NCBI RefSeq assembly: GCF_050947875.1
Contig: NC_134568.1
Location: 264,286,815 to 264,350,814, forward strand
DNA: 64,000 nucleotides
Direction: 5' to 3'
From: Dermacentor variabilis
Lineage: Eukaryota; Arthropoda; Arachnida; Ixodida; Ixodidae
The number at the start of each line of letters is the position of its first letter. The stretch's first letter is position 1. The notes beneath the pieces are model-generated. The model saw only the letters and a list, made by a program, of their open reading frames with translations. It searched no databases and was not told the DNA's origin. The position numbers and the translations under genes were made by a program. Of the stretch, positions 24,740 through 50,488 are shown one piece after another.

Positions 24740-27700
24740 CCCGGCGGAAGCGAAATGGCTCTGATCGGTTGCGTGCGTGGCATGAGCGCGCGCCTATGCA
24801 GCTGGAATCATTGCTAACGACTCACGCTTTATCTCCGGCGCAACTGTCAACTCATCAAACCACCCTTTCCCGCAGCTGCTCTGCTCTAGGGGCAACTGGT
24901 TTTTTTTTGCGTGACCACGATAACGTCACTTGTAAGCCAATGCAATTTTCGCTTGAAAAACCCATCTCAAGGTTATTTGACTCCACTCAGTAGGATGTAA
25001 ACACACCTGCAGTCCACCTACAAAGCATTTGTCACATTAGAACGCCTGATAGACAGCCTCGCTTGGTTTAATCGATGTTGACCACCGCTGCGTACTATTT
25101 GAATCTGTGTTCAGTAATAGAGTGTATTATCGGCGTCGAAAACTTGTGGCGCGTGGGGTCAGTGAAAACATCTGTGCCCGTACTCACAAAAGCGTTATTG
25201 CGCTAAAACTGATAGCAAGAGCAGGCACCAGTCAATCGCAACGTTGCATATATTTAGGCGAAGGTGGAACGCTAATGGCAAGCTGCACTTATGAATGAAG
25301 AGCTCTGTGAATTTAACCCGTGGGGCCAAACTCACAAAACTTTCCGTTCATAAGTGCTGCTTGCCATTAACGTTCCACCTTCGCTTCCAACGTTACGACT
25401 GACTGGTATACTGCTCCTGCGAAGAGCTTTAGCGCAAGAACACTTTTGTGAATATGGACCCTGGGCGTCTTCACAAAGCAGCTCGTAAGAGCATTCTCCG
25501 GCCAATAATGATAGTGTAGATATTATTAGCGAAGGTAATGGGCCAGTTCCTAGCAATTCTTACGAAAGATAAGTCTTTAAAATTCGGTCTCCTGCGCCCT
25601 ATTCACAAAACCTCTCTTACGTAAGTGCCACCTTCGAATGGCCATCGCTGTGGCGGTCGTGTGGTCACCACTCCGATCGCTATCATGAAGGGCGGGCGCC
25701 CAAGCTCTGGCAAATAAGGAAACGATCTTTAACGTGCGACAAATTTTGTGAGTACTGGCCCAGTGGAGAACTCACAACACTTTTGGTTCTTATAATTTGT
25801 TGTAGCGCACGCGCAACGATACTGACATAGAAAGTACTACATCAGAAACCACAGCGGTCGCATAGCGCTGTGTGCGTGTTGTCTCACCTACCTTCTACGC
25901 CAGTGTCGTTGTGACCCCACGCTACAAGAAATGAGAATATGCCCAATCAACAAGCCCATAACCCTCATCGGCTTCTCACTCGTGAGAGCTCTTTATCGGC
26001 TGCCAGCATGCGCTAATGATATGTCCAATACTACGATAGCCTCAAACCTGCTTGTACAAAAAGTTCTCTCGTAAGAATCAATTTGTCATTACTGATCTAC
26101 ATTGGCAAGTGTGGACTAAGATGCGGCACCGACTTCGTTATCGACTACTTTGTAGGCGGTATGTCCAAAGAGCGGTAACATCTTTTTTTCTTTTTCGACA
26201 GCTGCTTTATGTGAACTTATGGCACCAATGATAGAGTCGGCTAAAATTGAAACACCGATATAAGCCGCAGAAGACTAGGCGCACGCTAAACGCAATATTT
26301 AGATGTATACGGTTTGCGCGATCCTTGTTGCGTTACATACTGCTGCGGCGGCGCACATAACGTGTCTCAGCTTCTTACGCTCTGTTCAGCCTTTGGTCTC
26401 AGAGTCATACACTAACACGTGGATTTACACAGAGCGTCATTAGCGCGTGTCTTTCCCAATCGGCTGTACCTTTCTGACGCTATAGGCCTAGGCCTCAAAT
26501 AACTAAGAGTCTCTTTTGTTAATACAAACGTAGATGGTGCCTTCGCTATCATCTCGTCCACTGTCACAATCATCCAGCATTCGTTGTTAGACATGAACTG
26601 TTCTTCCTGCGCAAATGGCTTTATTTCTTCAGGACCTGCCTATTGACAACTGCTGCTTCTTGCTTGTCTCTATTAGTTCATTTGTTTCTTATTAAATAAA
26701 CTAGCGTCTGGTCATGTTATGCCTACATCTAAGAAGTATCCGATCGCGTCTGCTGGAGATGCAGTCGTGTTTGCAATGAAGGGCGACGTTTCAAGGGTAT
26801 AAAGGTCAATAATTATTTTGAATGAAACAACAGCTTAGTAGTCCGAGAAGTGATTTAGTAACCGATTAATTTTCTTCCAGGCCCTAACGTCCTTTTCGAT
26901 GCATGAACAAAGACAAATCGCATACACCGGTGCTTGAGCAAGTTATGGCTGCTTTGATTGCCTGAGTACTTTGTTAAATCGTCTTACTTAGAGGAAGGTC
27001 AGTTTTTGTACATCCCATAAGTTCCAAGCCTTAAAGCATCTTTACAAGACTAGACAAAATCCATTTAACGGCGCTGACACTGTTCCGGAGTACAATATTG
27101 CCATGGTTGTACAAGCAGCCTTTCTGGTGGCACTGCTCAGGTGAATGCTTGAACGTCTATTGTCCAAATACTTTCAAACACTACACTTTACATTTATTTA
27201 CTTTACGTTCAGTCAATACAGTTACTACAAAATGCGCGAATGCACAGGAAGCACTTACATGTTCTTCGTCTCCTTCCTTTCGCAACCTATGGCTTATGCC
27301 CACTATGGGTGCGATATGGAAAAGATTAAAATAAGGTATGTTATAATAACAACAGAATTCTAGCATCGATGAAAAGTGCAGCGAGAGAAGTTAAATTGCA
27401 TACAACAGGGAAATATCAGCGAAAAAGAGAAAATTGAGAAAGATAATAAAGACGGTGAACAAACTGTAGGGGAGTTCTAGCCCAAGTCGGTGACGAAATA
27501 TTTCCAAAAATAAGTTTTTTTAGCATTGAAGCGGCAACATGCGAGAAAGATACTATCAATTGTTTCGTCCTCATTACAAAAAAAGAATAACAGCACAGAG
27601 GTTAGGGTTTTAGGATAAACCTGTGTATGCTAAAAGATTAGGAAGGCAATAGGAAGGCAAGATCGCTTTCAAGATTGGGCCGCGGAGTAGTGTATGTTGC

Positions 27701-28090
27701 GACTGCGTGCGGCGGCCGCGCCATGCGCAGAACTCCCCACCCTCACCGGTGCCTTAATCGCGACGGAATACGGCGCGCTTACTCCCAGCTTTCCTCGCTT
27801 GCGTGTGCGAGATTGAGCCGTCATCGTCGGTTCACCGTCGCACGCTTTCACTCGCACATACAGCATACGGCGCGCGGGAACTACGTCAATGCCCTCGGAC
27901 TTTATACGGAACATCACGTCGAAGGCTGAAATGCGCCTGGAGTGTCAATATAATTACTATCGCAATAAAAACGGTCCCCTTTTCACAAGAAATTAGCCGC
28001 GGCTTGCGAAGTGACAGTTGTACGTAGTTTAATTATTCGCGTCGATTTAATGTTTGGTGGGTGAAATTATGTTTAGTGCTCCGTCCGAGG
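24740..28090. other. Intergenic block with hairpin MITE pieces and one dispersed repeat
   Basis: At 25257-25384, GCGAAGGTGGAACGxTAATGGCAAG pairs with CTTGCCATTAACGTTCCACC as inverted arms. 25595-25760 carries ATTCACAAAACCTCTCTTAC-type ends and an inverted partner near 25735. 27690-27960 is the opposite-strand copy of the repeat seen at 16045 and 33390. Nothing else coding or structured is recognised. Confidence 0.5.
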
Positions 28091-28097
28091 CTTTGCA

Positions 28098-28188
28098 AAT
28101 TTATTTATTTATTTATTTATTTATTTATTTGTTTGTTTGTTTGTTTGTTTGTTTGTTTGTTTGTTTGTTTGTTTGTTTGTTTGTTTCC
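28098..28188. repeat. (ATTT)n-(GTTT)n compound microsatellite
   Basis: ATTT units to about 28130, then GTTT units to about 28186. Confidence 0.95.
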
Positions 28189-28276
28189 ACAAGCAAGGAG
28201 GTACATGGTTGTGGCGGAAAAAACAAGGCGGAGAAAGCTGGAGAGAAAGCAGCTTGACTGGCCCCAGGTTCCACAT

Positions 28277-28703
28277 TGTCACGTGGTAGTGACGGTTGAG
28301 GACACAGCAACAAAAGAAAACTGTGGATGGCAAAACTAACTTTATTGGGCGAACCTGTCCCCAGAAAAAACCGGCTACACTCAATGCTCAACGAAAACGG
28401 CGAACACAGTCGGCTATCGTCGAAAATCTGATCAGCGGGTCAAGCGCATCGGTTTTTATACATCAGTCGTCGAATGTTCAAGAGTAATCGCTGGGACCCG
28501 CGTGTTTTCCACAAAGTTCTACACGATTCGCGTCGCACATACAAGCAATCAGATTACACAATGTTCGGTGACAGACAGCGGATGGAACCATCGATAACAT
28601 TCCAGAAAGTTCCGGTACATCAAGGCGCATCCGGCGCTGTGCGATAACATTTGTTAGGCGGTGAAACGTGGTCGTCCGATAAAGATAAACAAGTACACGT
28701 GTC
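28277..28703 (-). mobile_element. 3' LTR of a Ty3-type retrotransposon
   Basis: On the minus strand it starts TGACACGTGTAC (28703 side) and ends TACCACGTGACA (28277 side): TG...CA ends with short inverted repeats, 427 bp. It directly follows a polypurine tract and the end of an integrase frame, so it is the 3' LTR. The 5' LTR and most of the body are missing. Confidence 0.75.
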
Positions 28704-28716
28704 AATACGCCCCTCT
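28704..28716 (-). other. Polypurine tract
   Basis: On the minus strand AAGAGGGGCGTAT abuts the TGACACG start of the LTR, as expected for the plus-strand primer site of an LTR retrotransposon. Confidence 0.65.
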
Positions 28717-28811
28717 TAAAAAGCATCGACCCGATGCTGCCAACAAACGAACGTAATAAACAAAAACACCCGTAGCAAAGAAACAACAAAATAAGGAAGT
28801 TCGTCAGCGTG

Positions 28812-29105
28812 CGTAAAAGGGCTTAAGACGCACCACGTGGACCACTTCAAATCGTGCGCGGCGCCGCTGTGAATGCGAAATGCCGTCTGGCACGACCTCA
28901 TAGTCCAGTTTGCCAACACGTCGGATGACCTTGTAGGGTCCGAAATAGCGTCGCAATAGTTTCTCACTGAGTCCTCGTCGGCGTATCGGAGTCCAAACCC
29001 AAACACGGTCGCCGGGCTGGTACTCGACGTCGGAGGTTGTAGTGTCGGCTGTCGATACACTGCTGGTTTTTGATCCGTAGGCGGGCGAGCTGTTGGGCTT
29101 CTTAT
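28812..29105 (-). pseudogene. Ty3-type integrase C-terminal fragment
   Basis: A minus-strand frame has EYQPGDRVWVWTPIRRRGLS, then KLLRRYFGPYKVIRRVGKLD and YEVVPDG, and finally FEVVHVVRLKPFYAR with a stop near 28812. This is the usual end of Ty3/gypsy polyproteins. The preceding part (AQQLARLRIKNQQCIDSRHY) is in another frame, so a frameshift lies near 29020. The fragment ends abruptly at the target duplication of the hAT-like element. Confidence 0.8.
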
Positions 29106-30549
29106 CTCACTACCATGGGCGTAGCCAGAGGGGGGGCTTATGAGGCTTCAGCCCCCCCCCCCCCGAAATTTTTTCGTGCTGCCCATGCACCGCCGACCAA
29201 AGCAACCCCCGGTGCCGGAAATCATTCTGAATTTTGTCTAGAATGTCTTTTTCACGCTCGAAAAGACATTTCACCGCGAACATTGCGAACTCGGGCTGGA
29301 TTTCGCGGCAACGCCCATGCACCGGGAGTCACATAACGCAAGCAGCCCCATCCGAGCGCAAAGTTTCAAGGGCGTTTTGATGGCGAACGAGCTCGCCGTG
29401 GAATCTTGCGGAGGCCGCGGAATCTACGAAGCGCATGGATGTGAAATCCGAAACTTTATGGGTATAAAGTTCTCATAAACTTTTGATGTGAAAGGTGCAT
29501 TGACATTTCCAAAGTTGTGCTTTAGATTTTCAATTGCGGAACTTTGTGGGTTTAGTGTTTCTATGAATATTTGACGCCAAAGGTCCATTGACTTTATTCT
29601 AAAGTCTTACATCGGAACATACAACGAGACAAGCCGAATCAACACACTATCAGACAAGTTGACAAAGCCCACAGCGAGGTCCGACGAGATGAAGCGTTGT
29701 GCTGGTTCATTTGTGCCGTTATGACACATAAAAAATATAATTTTTTTTCACCTACGTCAAAGCATCCAAGTCAAGACACTAAAGCCAGCCTACGTTTTTA
29801 TTTATTTTCCTAATTTGACTTTTATTCGCGAGGACACATTGAGCCTCTTCAATTTTTTTGTCCTCACTACCCTACCCGCGGGCTGCCAGAGCCAGCCAGA
29901 GCGCATGCGTTTATTTCGTGTGGCACCGACCACCGCGCGGCGTACTTTGGTGCGCGTTCGCTTTTCTCTGCCCGAGTGGATTTTCGCCTGGCAGAGTTTT
30001 GGGCACTTTCTGGCTAGTAGAGGAGAAACAGAAACAATGCATTGTCGCTCGCCGCCATCACTGTAAGGACTCGACTGATTGCAACGCGTTCGCTTGAGCG
30101 CAACCTCTCCAGAAAGTCTTGTCAGTGTAGTATACCGAGCAGTATGCGTATGGTTCTCGGTGAACCAAGCGTCTCACGTTTTCTTCGATATTTCTTCGGT
30201 AGGCACATTAGGTGCCCAAAGTAGGCATTTTGGTTGTGGCCAACATACTTTGCGTTTTTTCATTTCGGTGCCCCGGGCCCACAAAAAAAAAGACATTGTT
30301 GCGGCGCGGCGAATTGTCGCATGGTGAAACTTCCATTTTGCTACTTCTTTTGCGGAAAGTAATGGGCCACGGGACGCTTCAGTTGCAGGATACTCTTATT
30401 ACATAGCATTTTAGTCCATAGTACATAGTATTACATAGGTTTTTTTGTATATGTGCAGCGATCTTTGTTTCCAGTGACACATTTTTGCCTTTTATCAAGC
30501 TGTATCTTCGCATTTGTATATTCCATTGTATCTTCGCACTTCTAATGTA

Positions 30550-31834
30550 CGAGGGTGAGTCAAATGAAAGTGAGCCTACCCACCTCGCGCAATACTGGTT
30601 CGGTTCATTATTTGCGAGGCATGCGCGTAGCACACAGTCATCTCTAATTTACAAAAGTGACACGCAGGTGTGAGGATCAATATTTTTTAATGCTCTCATA
30701 CACTGGGTTGAACATGGCTGCGTGACATAATGGACGCTTCAGAAGTTGAGCAGCGTGGTGCCCTGAGGTTTTTGACAGCTGAAGGTATTTCCCAAAAAGA
30801 CATTCTCGCCGGATGGCTGCCGTGTACGTTGAACATTGCATTTCATTGGCCACTGTTATGCGTTCGAGCAAACGGTTCAGAGAAGGACGTGAAAGTTGCA
30901 AAGACGACCCAAGACCGGGCCAAAGCCATCGTGCACTCACCCCTAACAAAATTCCAAAGGTTGATGAGCTGATGAGACAAGAACGGAGGATAAGCATCGA
31001 TGAACTGACAGAGCGTGTGAACATCAGTCACGGTTCGGTCCATGCAGTAGTTCATGAACATATCGGTTAAAGGCTCTTGTGTGCGCAATAGTTGCCCAAG
31101 ATTTCGAACCACCGCCAGAAGACGGAGAAGTTCAGCGCTGCCTTGACTCATTTGATCTGGTATCACAATGAGGATGACGACTTCTTGTCTGCAATTGTTA
31201 GCGGGCACGAACCATGATGCAACTACTACGAGCCTAAAACACGACAGCAAAGCTTACAGTGGAAACATTCGAATTAGCCACACCCAAAGAAAGGAAAGGC
31301 CGTCATTTCCGCCGGACAGTGTTGTTGACTTCTTTTTTCGATCGTCAGGGGCCATTACTGATAGAATTTGCTAAATCTTGAGAGATTATGAATTCTTTTC
31401 GTCATTGTTAAACGCCGGATCGGCTGCGTGTCACAATCAAGAACAAACTACGTGGAAAATTGACGATTGCGTCATCTTGTTCCACGACAATGCCGTCACC
31501 GCGTCGCTGATGTGGTTAATACAAAACTGGCAATGTTCAAGTGGGAAACGCTGCAACATCCGCCATACAGCTCATACCTGTTGCCTTGCGACTTCCACAT
31601 CTTGGGGCAACCCAAAAAACAGCTCAAGGGAACCAGATTCGTGTCGGACGACGACGTGAAAAAGTCAGTTGCAGACTTTTCGAAACAGCAATCCAAGAAG
31701 TTTAATGAGACGGGAATCACGCGACTCGTTAGAGAATGGGACAAATGTCTAAATGCTCATGGAGACTACTTTTAAATAAAGTGCCCCGTTTGTCATATAT
31801 TCGCATTGGCTCACTTTCATTTGACTCGCCCTCG
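30550..31834 (+). mobile_element. Mariner-like transposon, 1.29 kb
   Basis: Terminal inverted repeats CGAGGGTGAGTCAAATGAAA and, at the right, the complement with one visible difference. TA dinucleotides flank it at 30548-30549 and 31835-31836. Length and TA duplication are standard for mariner. It sits inside the hAT-like element. Confidence 0.92.
30730..31775 (+). pseudogene. Mariner transposase pseudogene
   Basis: The frame opens MDASEVEQRGALRFLTAEGI, then moves to a second frame with the helix-turn-helix region (RRISIDELTERVNISHGSVH) and a stop near 31068. Later pieces include DDCVILFHDNAV (second catalytic Asp region, near 31455) and LQHPPYSSYLLPCDFHILGQ with CDFH, the third catalytic Asp of the D,D34D type. 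The last frame ends NAHGDYF at 31775. Several frame changes and stops make it inactive. Confidence 0.88.
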
Positions 31835-33136
31835 TATATTTTTCAGAACTCCTGCTCTTTATACGTGCTCTCGTTTGCGGCTATAATTTCGGTGCAATTA
31901 CTCACGATACACGACCGGTGACAGCTGCTCCTGCGTAATACACTGGAACAAATGACAGCGTCATTGAGATTTTTCACTGGCCGTTGCATATGTACAAGAA
32001 TCTAAACAGGGTTCTTGAATGAAAAAGTTTCATTGACATATTTGACCTCAACTTGTCAATTTCAGGGCCTTTACATTTTTCATGTCGGCGGCATGCACTA
32101 CTTTGCTGGTTTCGAACTAATATAGTTCTGAAGTTCGTTGATATCTTCTTTACTTATTAAATAGACAAATAACATGGAAGCATTGATATCAGTTATATTG
32201 GACACAATTTTTGGCACATACAAGTATATTCTTTGATGAAAAATACATATTCCACTTGTTTTGACACTGCGTACCGTTCAAGAATTCGTTTGCAGCATCT
32301 TTGGCAATGGCAATGCAATTATTATTCATGTATTTGATCCCCAGACAAATTGTCTAAGAGGAAGCTTTAGCTGGGGCCCAACTCCGACGCGGCCTATTCA
32401 AATACATGTAAAACGTAGAAGCGCTTTTCTGTGATAACCCCTGGATCGCTTTTAATTAAATTTGTTGCATTTGAAAGAAAAAGTTATATTTTAGTGTCTG
32501 TTGGAAGCGGAATTTCGATGTAGGGCCTGAACATTATTTAAGATATTTTGAAAAACTCGAAAGTTCCAAAAGAATAGAAGCACGACGTTTACAAACTAAC
32601 AGCTCTGCATCAAGAACATATGTCGCTGTTCTGTAAACGGCATCTATTATAACAGTGAAAGCGGACAAATTCGGTGTGTCAATTCGTATCTTACGTGAAC
32701 TGGTTACGTTGTGTACAAGGATTCTGCCAAAGCCGTATTTCCATAATCCTAAATTTCTTGAGATTCATGTGTAACATATAAATTTTGTCCGCTGTAGATG
32801 TACTATTAGGTGTAATTCACAGAATTGTGATATCTTTTTTGATTGCTGAGTTACAGAGTTTTGAACTTGATAGTTTCGTTTTCCGAAAATTTGCGATTTT
32901 GGTCAATTTTTAATAAAGAATTGACAACCGAAATGGAAAAGGCGAAACCAACAGTCGCCAGAATTTAAGTTTTTCTTTTGAATGCAACAAACCTCGTCAA
33001 ATTTGGTGCATTGGTTGCCGAGAAAAACGAATTTTCCTTCTACATGTATTTAGATATGAGCACCCGAGCTAAAGCTGAGCTGCAATGTGAGCCCCCCTCC
33101 CCGAACGAAATTTCTGGCTACGCCACTGCTCACTAC

Positions 33137-34144
33137 GGCTACACTACACGGAAGTTCAGTGCTCGATGCACAACATTATTGCCTTTTCGTCAAAATGGAA
33201 GCCGCGCGAACAATTTTTTTTTTGTTTTGTTTTGCTGTTTCATTTAGGAACGCCGAACGGTACCGTGCCGAACTCTACAACGAAGCTTCAAAATGCTGGG
33301 ACACAAAGTGTCTGGCCCCAGGCATCTGGGCCCGTATTCACAAAAATGACTAGCGATGTTTAGCACTACTTGCTAAACTGATTCACGGTGTATTTCTGCC
33401 GTCGGCGTCGCTGTGAGTGTCTATATAAAGTCCAAGGACGATTAAATCGACCCCGAGCTCCGTATGCTGTATGTGCGAGTGAAAGCGTGCGAAGGTGAGC
33501 CGGCGATCGCGGCACAATCTCGCGCACGCAAGCGAGGGAAGCGCGGTGGAACGACGTCGCCTTCCGTCACGCGCAAGCCTGCAAGGGGGAGGGGAGGGAG
33601 GAGGCATGCGTTCTGCTCCGGACGGCCCGGCTGGTCGCGCGTAGAGATGTTCAATTTCATGAAATTTTGATATGCGTGAAAAAGCTGGTTTCTTCCACGT
33701 TTTTTTGTTTCAGAAAGATACGGAAAATTGGGGGGAAAAAGACGATTACGCACACAGCTATGAAAAACCCGACACATTATTTCTCTAACACTGAAAAGAA
33801 TATAATTGTTACATTATTGCATCACAAAAGTCCCAGCAGAGCTTCCGGGTTCAAAATCTAGGCGCTATTACACGTCAAGGCATTGATTTCACATCAGAGC
33901 GTCAAGAACGACATTTGTATCAATCTGTGCCCGATTCATTTCCGCTTGACGCGTCAACGCTTCGCTGTGCATGCAGAGGACGAAGCCTTCTGGGCATTGA
34001 GGTTCTAGTTCAGTTACACAAGTTTTTGCACGCGATCCCCTGCGAGCCTGTTGCGTAGCTTGGTTTGCACAATTCCAAACTCGGACTAGTTTCTTTCACA
34101 TGCCGCAGAACAAGGAGGAATCTGCAGCAAGCTACAGGCGAAGA
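33137..34144. other. Intergenic sequence with dispersed-repeat copies
   Basis: 33330-33345 carries the GGGCCCGTATTCACAAA MITE end. 33390-33540 is a copy of the GTCGGCGTCGC / CGTATGCTGTATGTGCGAGT repeat shared with 16045 and 27820. No gene is recognised. Confidence 0.5.
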
Positions 34145-35175
34145 GGCTGCGTATTTACAGTTGCTAGTAAGTACAGCGGGGCGTGGTACTTGCGGAGACG
34201 CCGGACATTTGCGCGCATGCGCGAGTAAGAGTGGGTACGAGAGAGGAAATTTGGGGACTTCTGCTCCTTGAATATATGACTCTGCCTAGGCACTACGGAG
34301 GAGTTTCTTATCGCGTGTTGTATGCGTTTGTCCCTAGGCGTGCCGGCAGAAGTCGCTGGGCGCGGTAGTGTTGAACTTAGCGTCGCACGTTAGCGGTTGG
34401 ACGTAATCATATTTATTCAATCGTGTTTCGTACTAATAAAAAAAACGTGTCATTATTTCGATATTGTTGGCGGCGCCTCCAGGACACCAAAGCGGCAACG
34501 GGGACACCACAGCTAGAACCCGGACTGGTCCGTGGGTTGGGGCTTGCCGAGGCCTGCGCGTGCCAGCGGTGTATAAGATCGGCTGTCCGCTTTCGCGAAC
34601 AGCTAATTTTTTATACGAACACTCCCCGGCACGCTTCGGCCTCCGCGGCCCCAACCCACGAGCCGCACTGCTTCCAGCTTTGATCCCCCCGCTACCCCTT
34701 GGGTGCCCTGGAGATCCTGCGCCGCCTGCTTCACTATAACTCCAGGTCCTCTCCCGAGGCCTCCGTTTGCCGTTTACACGTGTGCTCCTGGAGCAGTGCT
34801 TGTAAAAAATGCAATCTATCGTCGCAACGAAAAAAGTGACCCGCGACTTATACAACACCAGTCAGAACCTTGCCCCTTCAGACACAGCGATCACCAAATG
34901 GGGCGTCCGTGCCCACTGTCTCACTGCGCGGGCAGCCAGCGGCGGAGCGTGAACAAACTCGACCGCACTCCGCAATGCCGGCATGTCTAGGGGACAAACG
35001 CATACAACAAGCACTAAGAAACCTCCTCCGTAGTGCCTAGGCAGTCACATATTCAAGGAGCAAAGGCCCCCAGATTGTCTCTCTCGCACCCGCTCTTACT
35101 CGCGCCTGGGCAGAAACGTCGAGCGCTGCAAGAAACGCCACGCCCCGCTGTAGCTACTAGCAATTGTAAAGATGC
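34145..35175. mobile_element. About 1.0-kb element with roughly 190-bp inverted ends
   Basis: 34150-34345 and 34990-35170 are inverted copies. Matching blocks are TTGCTAGTAAGTACAGCGGG / CCCCGCTGTAGCTACTAGCAA, then CGAGTAAGAG, GCCTAGGCACTACGGAGGAG and GTTGTATGCGTTTGTCCC. The interior is GC-rich at 34470-34740 and shows no coding motif. No target duplication was resolved. Confidence 0.65.
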
Positions 35176-36090
35176 GAGAGGGCTCAAGGGTTGGTTGAAG
35201 CAAAGTGATTGCCACCACGTGGATAGTTTCAGGTGCTTCGCAGACTCCCAAACTCCTTCTTCTTGACCAAATCTTTAGATATGTCGAAATGTGTCGCATC
35301 GCAAGAGAATTCTGTGGGAAAGCTTTTCCTTTCTTTTTTTTCAATTTTATCTTGGTTGAAAAAAAACGTTTTTTTTTTTACGAAAGTTTCAGTGTTCAGA
35401 GCGGCAGCACGAAGGTCAATTCGCTCGCTGCTGCTGCCGCGTTTCCTAACTGCAGCGTTTGGATAGCGAGTTTCCGCGGTCATCGAGTGATATGTGTTTG
35501 TTTTCTTGTGCGCTTGTGACATCATGCTTGTTAATTTAGTTAGTAAGTCTATGTTTACAAGTTTACACGGCCGATAAAGCTACTATCTTAATCCGTATAG
35601 CTGTCCACTAATTTGTTATCGCAATCGATGCTTCGCCTTTCGGACGAAACTGCGACTTTTTTTTTACCGCAGCTACTGCGAAACAATAGGCGCTTCGACG
35701 TGGAGAGATGCGACCAAGTCGGGCGGAGCCCGAGGATATTTCTCACCTACCATACTTTCGTTCAGTTGGTGCTTCAGATCGTCGGGACCAGTTGGGACTC
35801 TCCCTGTGATGTAGCGCTGTTTGCAAACGGATGAATTTGGCTAATTTCTCGCTGTGCCTGCGTGTCATTTTGGACATGAAAGAGGAAGGAAAATACGGGC
35901 GCGTGCTCCGTCGCATTTCCTCGCGAGCGGGAACTGGGGACGAAGACGAGGACGCACGCTGTCCGCCAGCATGCGCAGGTTTGACCTCAGTGGCGTCTAG
36001 AGAACAGGACCGGCGGCGACGCGCAGCTCTGGCAAGCCTGGCTGGCAGACCTAATGACGGTGTGCCTCGCAGTGGAAGAGAAGCGACGCG
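35176..36090. other. Unassigned sequence upstream of gene C
   Basis: Contains poly-T tracts and short open frames without conserved features. It probably holds the gene C promoter and 5' untranslated region; a CAG acceptor-like site at 36069-36071 might end a 5' UTR intron. No TATA box can be defended. Confidence 0.35.
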
Positions 36091-48634
<12,544 letters not shown>

Positions 48635-49751
48635 TTACCACGAGGACTTGACGTGCCGGTCCACAAAGTTCCCGCAAGGAAGCGCGAGCGCTGTCTAGGG
48701 TGCGATCAACGGCTCCCTTCTACGCTTTGCTGAAAGAAAGCATGCAAACAAAAAAACAATATGCAGAGCAAGACCTGCGTTCCGAGTCCCGTGTTTTTAT
48801 CTTGTGTACCTGCTTAAATTACAAAACTAAAAAAAATGTTTTCGATGTTTCGATCGGAGACAGGCCTTTGTCGATAAAGAACGATTTCACAGACCCATGA
48901 GAGCTTATGCCCTTTGGGTATGCTTTGTTGCAACGAGCAGCATAAACAATTCTAATGAACAAATCACGAGAGGTACGTGGATGTAGTCTCAAACGCCACA
49001 GCTTCAACGAACGCTCCAAATATGCATATTTAAAAAAATCGACGATTACGATACCCCCTAATGCGAAATTTGACAGCATGCTGCTCTATATTACGATTAT
49101 ATAGGTGCACGGTTTATATTAGGAAGCGAACGGTGCGAGTAGCGCACTCTATTTCCATACAGACGACGCGCGCTACTCTGGCGCCATATCGTAGCCATCG
49201 TCGCCGCACAGCCCGTCTTGCACGGCACTACGCTATTTTTACGCTTTCGTTCCACCAACGACAAGAGCGGCCGGCCCTTCGTCGCGGGGAAATCGTGCCA
49301 CCAGTGTCAGCGGCGACAACATCCGAGGGAGTGTCACATCGAACCTCGAGCCGCCCGACATCGCCCCTTACTGGAGCAGTGACCCCCGCCACACACGCTG
49401 GTACCGCGGACTGACCTCAGCAGCTGACGCCGCGGACGAGCGTAGCCCTCCCCACCTCACGCTACACTGGTCCTCCCTCGGAAGCGCAGATGAGATGGCC
49501 CACGCGGCAGCGGATGCCGTGGCCACCGGCAACTCAGCGCATGCGAAGGCCGCTTCCCCTCCGCTGCTGCTCCACTTTCCGCCGCATGCCTTCACTGTAC
49601 CCTCCTGCACTTTCCTCCTCACGCGCTATTTCATTTCGCGCTGCACTCTAAAAAATTGCGCCACAAGTGTGCCGTTTCAGAAAGTGCAATGACACATACC
49701 GTAGTATAAAGAAAAAATATACACTCGTGGCGAAAATTAGTGATGTGTAAT

Positions 49752-49753
<2 letters not shown>
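48635..49753. other. Unassigned sequence downstream of gene C
   Basis: 48635-48900 presumably includes the gene C 3' untranslated region; only a GATAAA-like variant near 48874 is seen. No conserved coding frame, RNA gene or clear repeat is recognised in the rest. Confidence 0.4.
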
Positions 49754-50062
<309 letters not shown>

Positions 50063-50488
50063 TTTCAATGGTGGTATATGATCTTTACCCTTTCTTGCTT
50101 TTATATGTCGTCGTGCTGACGTCCCGCTTCATATTATAGAGAGGATTGCCGTCCATCGTACGCATACGTCGCTTCGACTTAGTTCTGAATTGAAACTATA
50201 GATGAGCAAGATGATAGAAGGCTGAGGTTAACCGCGCGGAAGACGACAGCGAATTGTACAACAGCAACAAGTTTTGATCATTAAAAACGTTTAGTCGGTT
50301 TTTCGTTGCTTCATCTCGCGTGCAGAATTACAGCCTCAAAAGCGTTGGGAAATATGATCATCAGCAGCCCTATAAGCGAGAGAATGCTCAAACTAGAGGG
50401 GAGAGAAAAAAACATTTGAGGGGCACTTAGTTATTCCTATGTGGATGAATGCGAAAGCATTGAAACGACCGCGCAATGCTTAGACATT

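Larger units (their letters stand above)
29106..33136. mobile_element. hAT-like DNA transposon 1 (4.0 kb, non-coding), with 8-bp target duplication
   Basis: The element body is 29114-33128. The left end reads CATGGGCGTAGCCAGAGGGG. The right end, read inward, is CAGTGGCGTAGCCAGAAATT. Both sides are flanked by CTCACTAC (29106-29113 and 33129-33136), an 8-bp duplication typical of hAT elements. C/G homopolymer runs follow each end. No transposase frame is seen, so the copy is non-autonomous or eroded. A mariner copy (30550-31834) is nested inside. It shares its terminus with the element at 58181-62981. Confidence 0.8.

Noticed and set aside
27205..27336. Possible extra exon (SQYSYYKMRECTGSTY... 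with acceptor and donor)
   Set aside because: It enters in phase 2 like a second-half module exon but exits in phase 2, has only two cysteines at the wrong spacing, and has no partner exons nearby.
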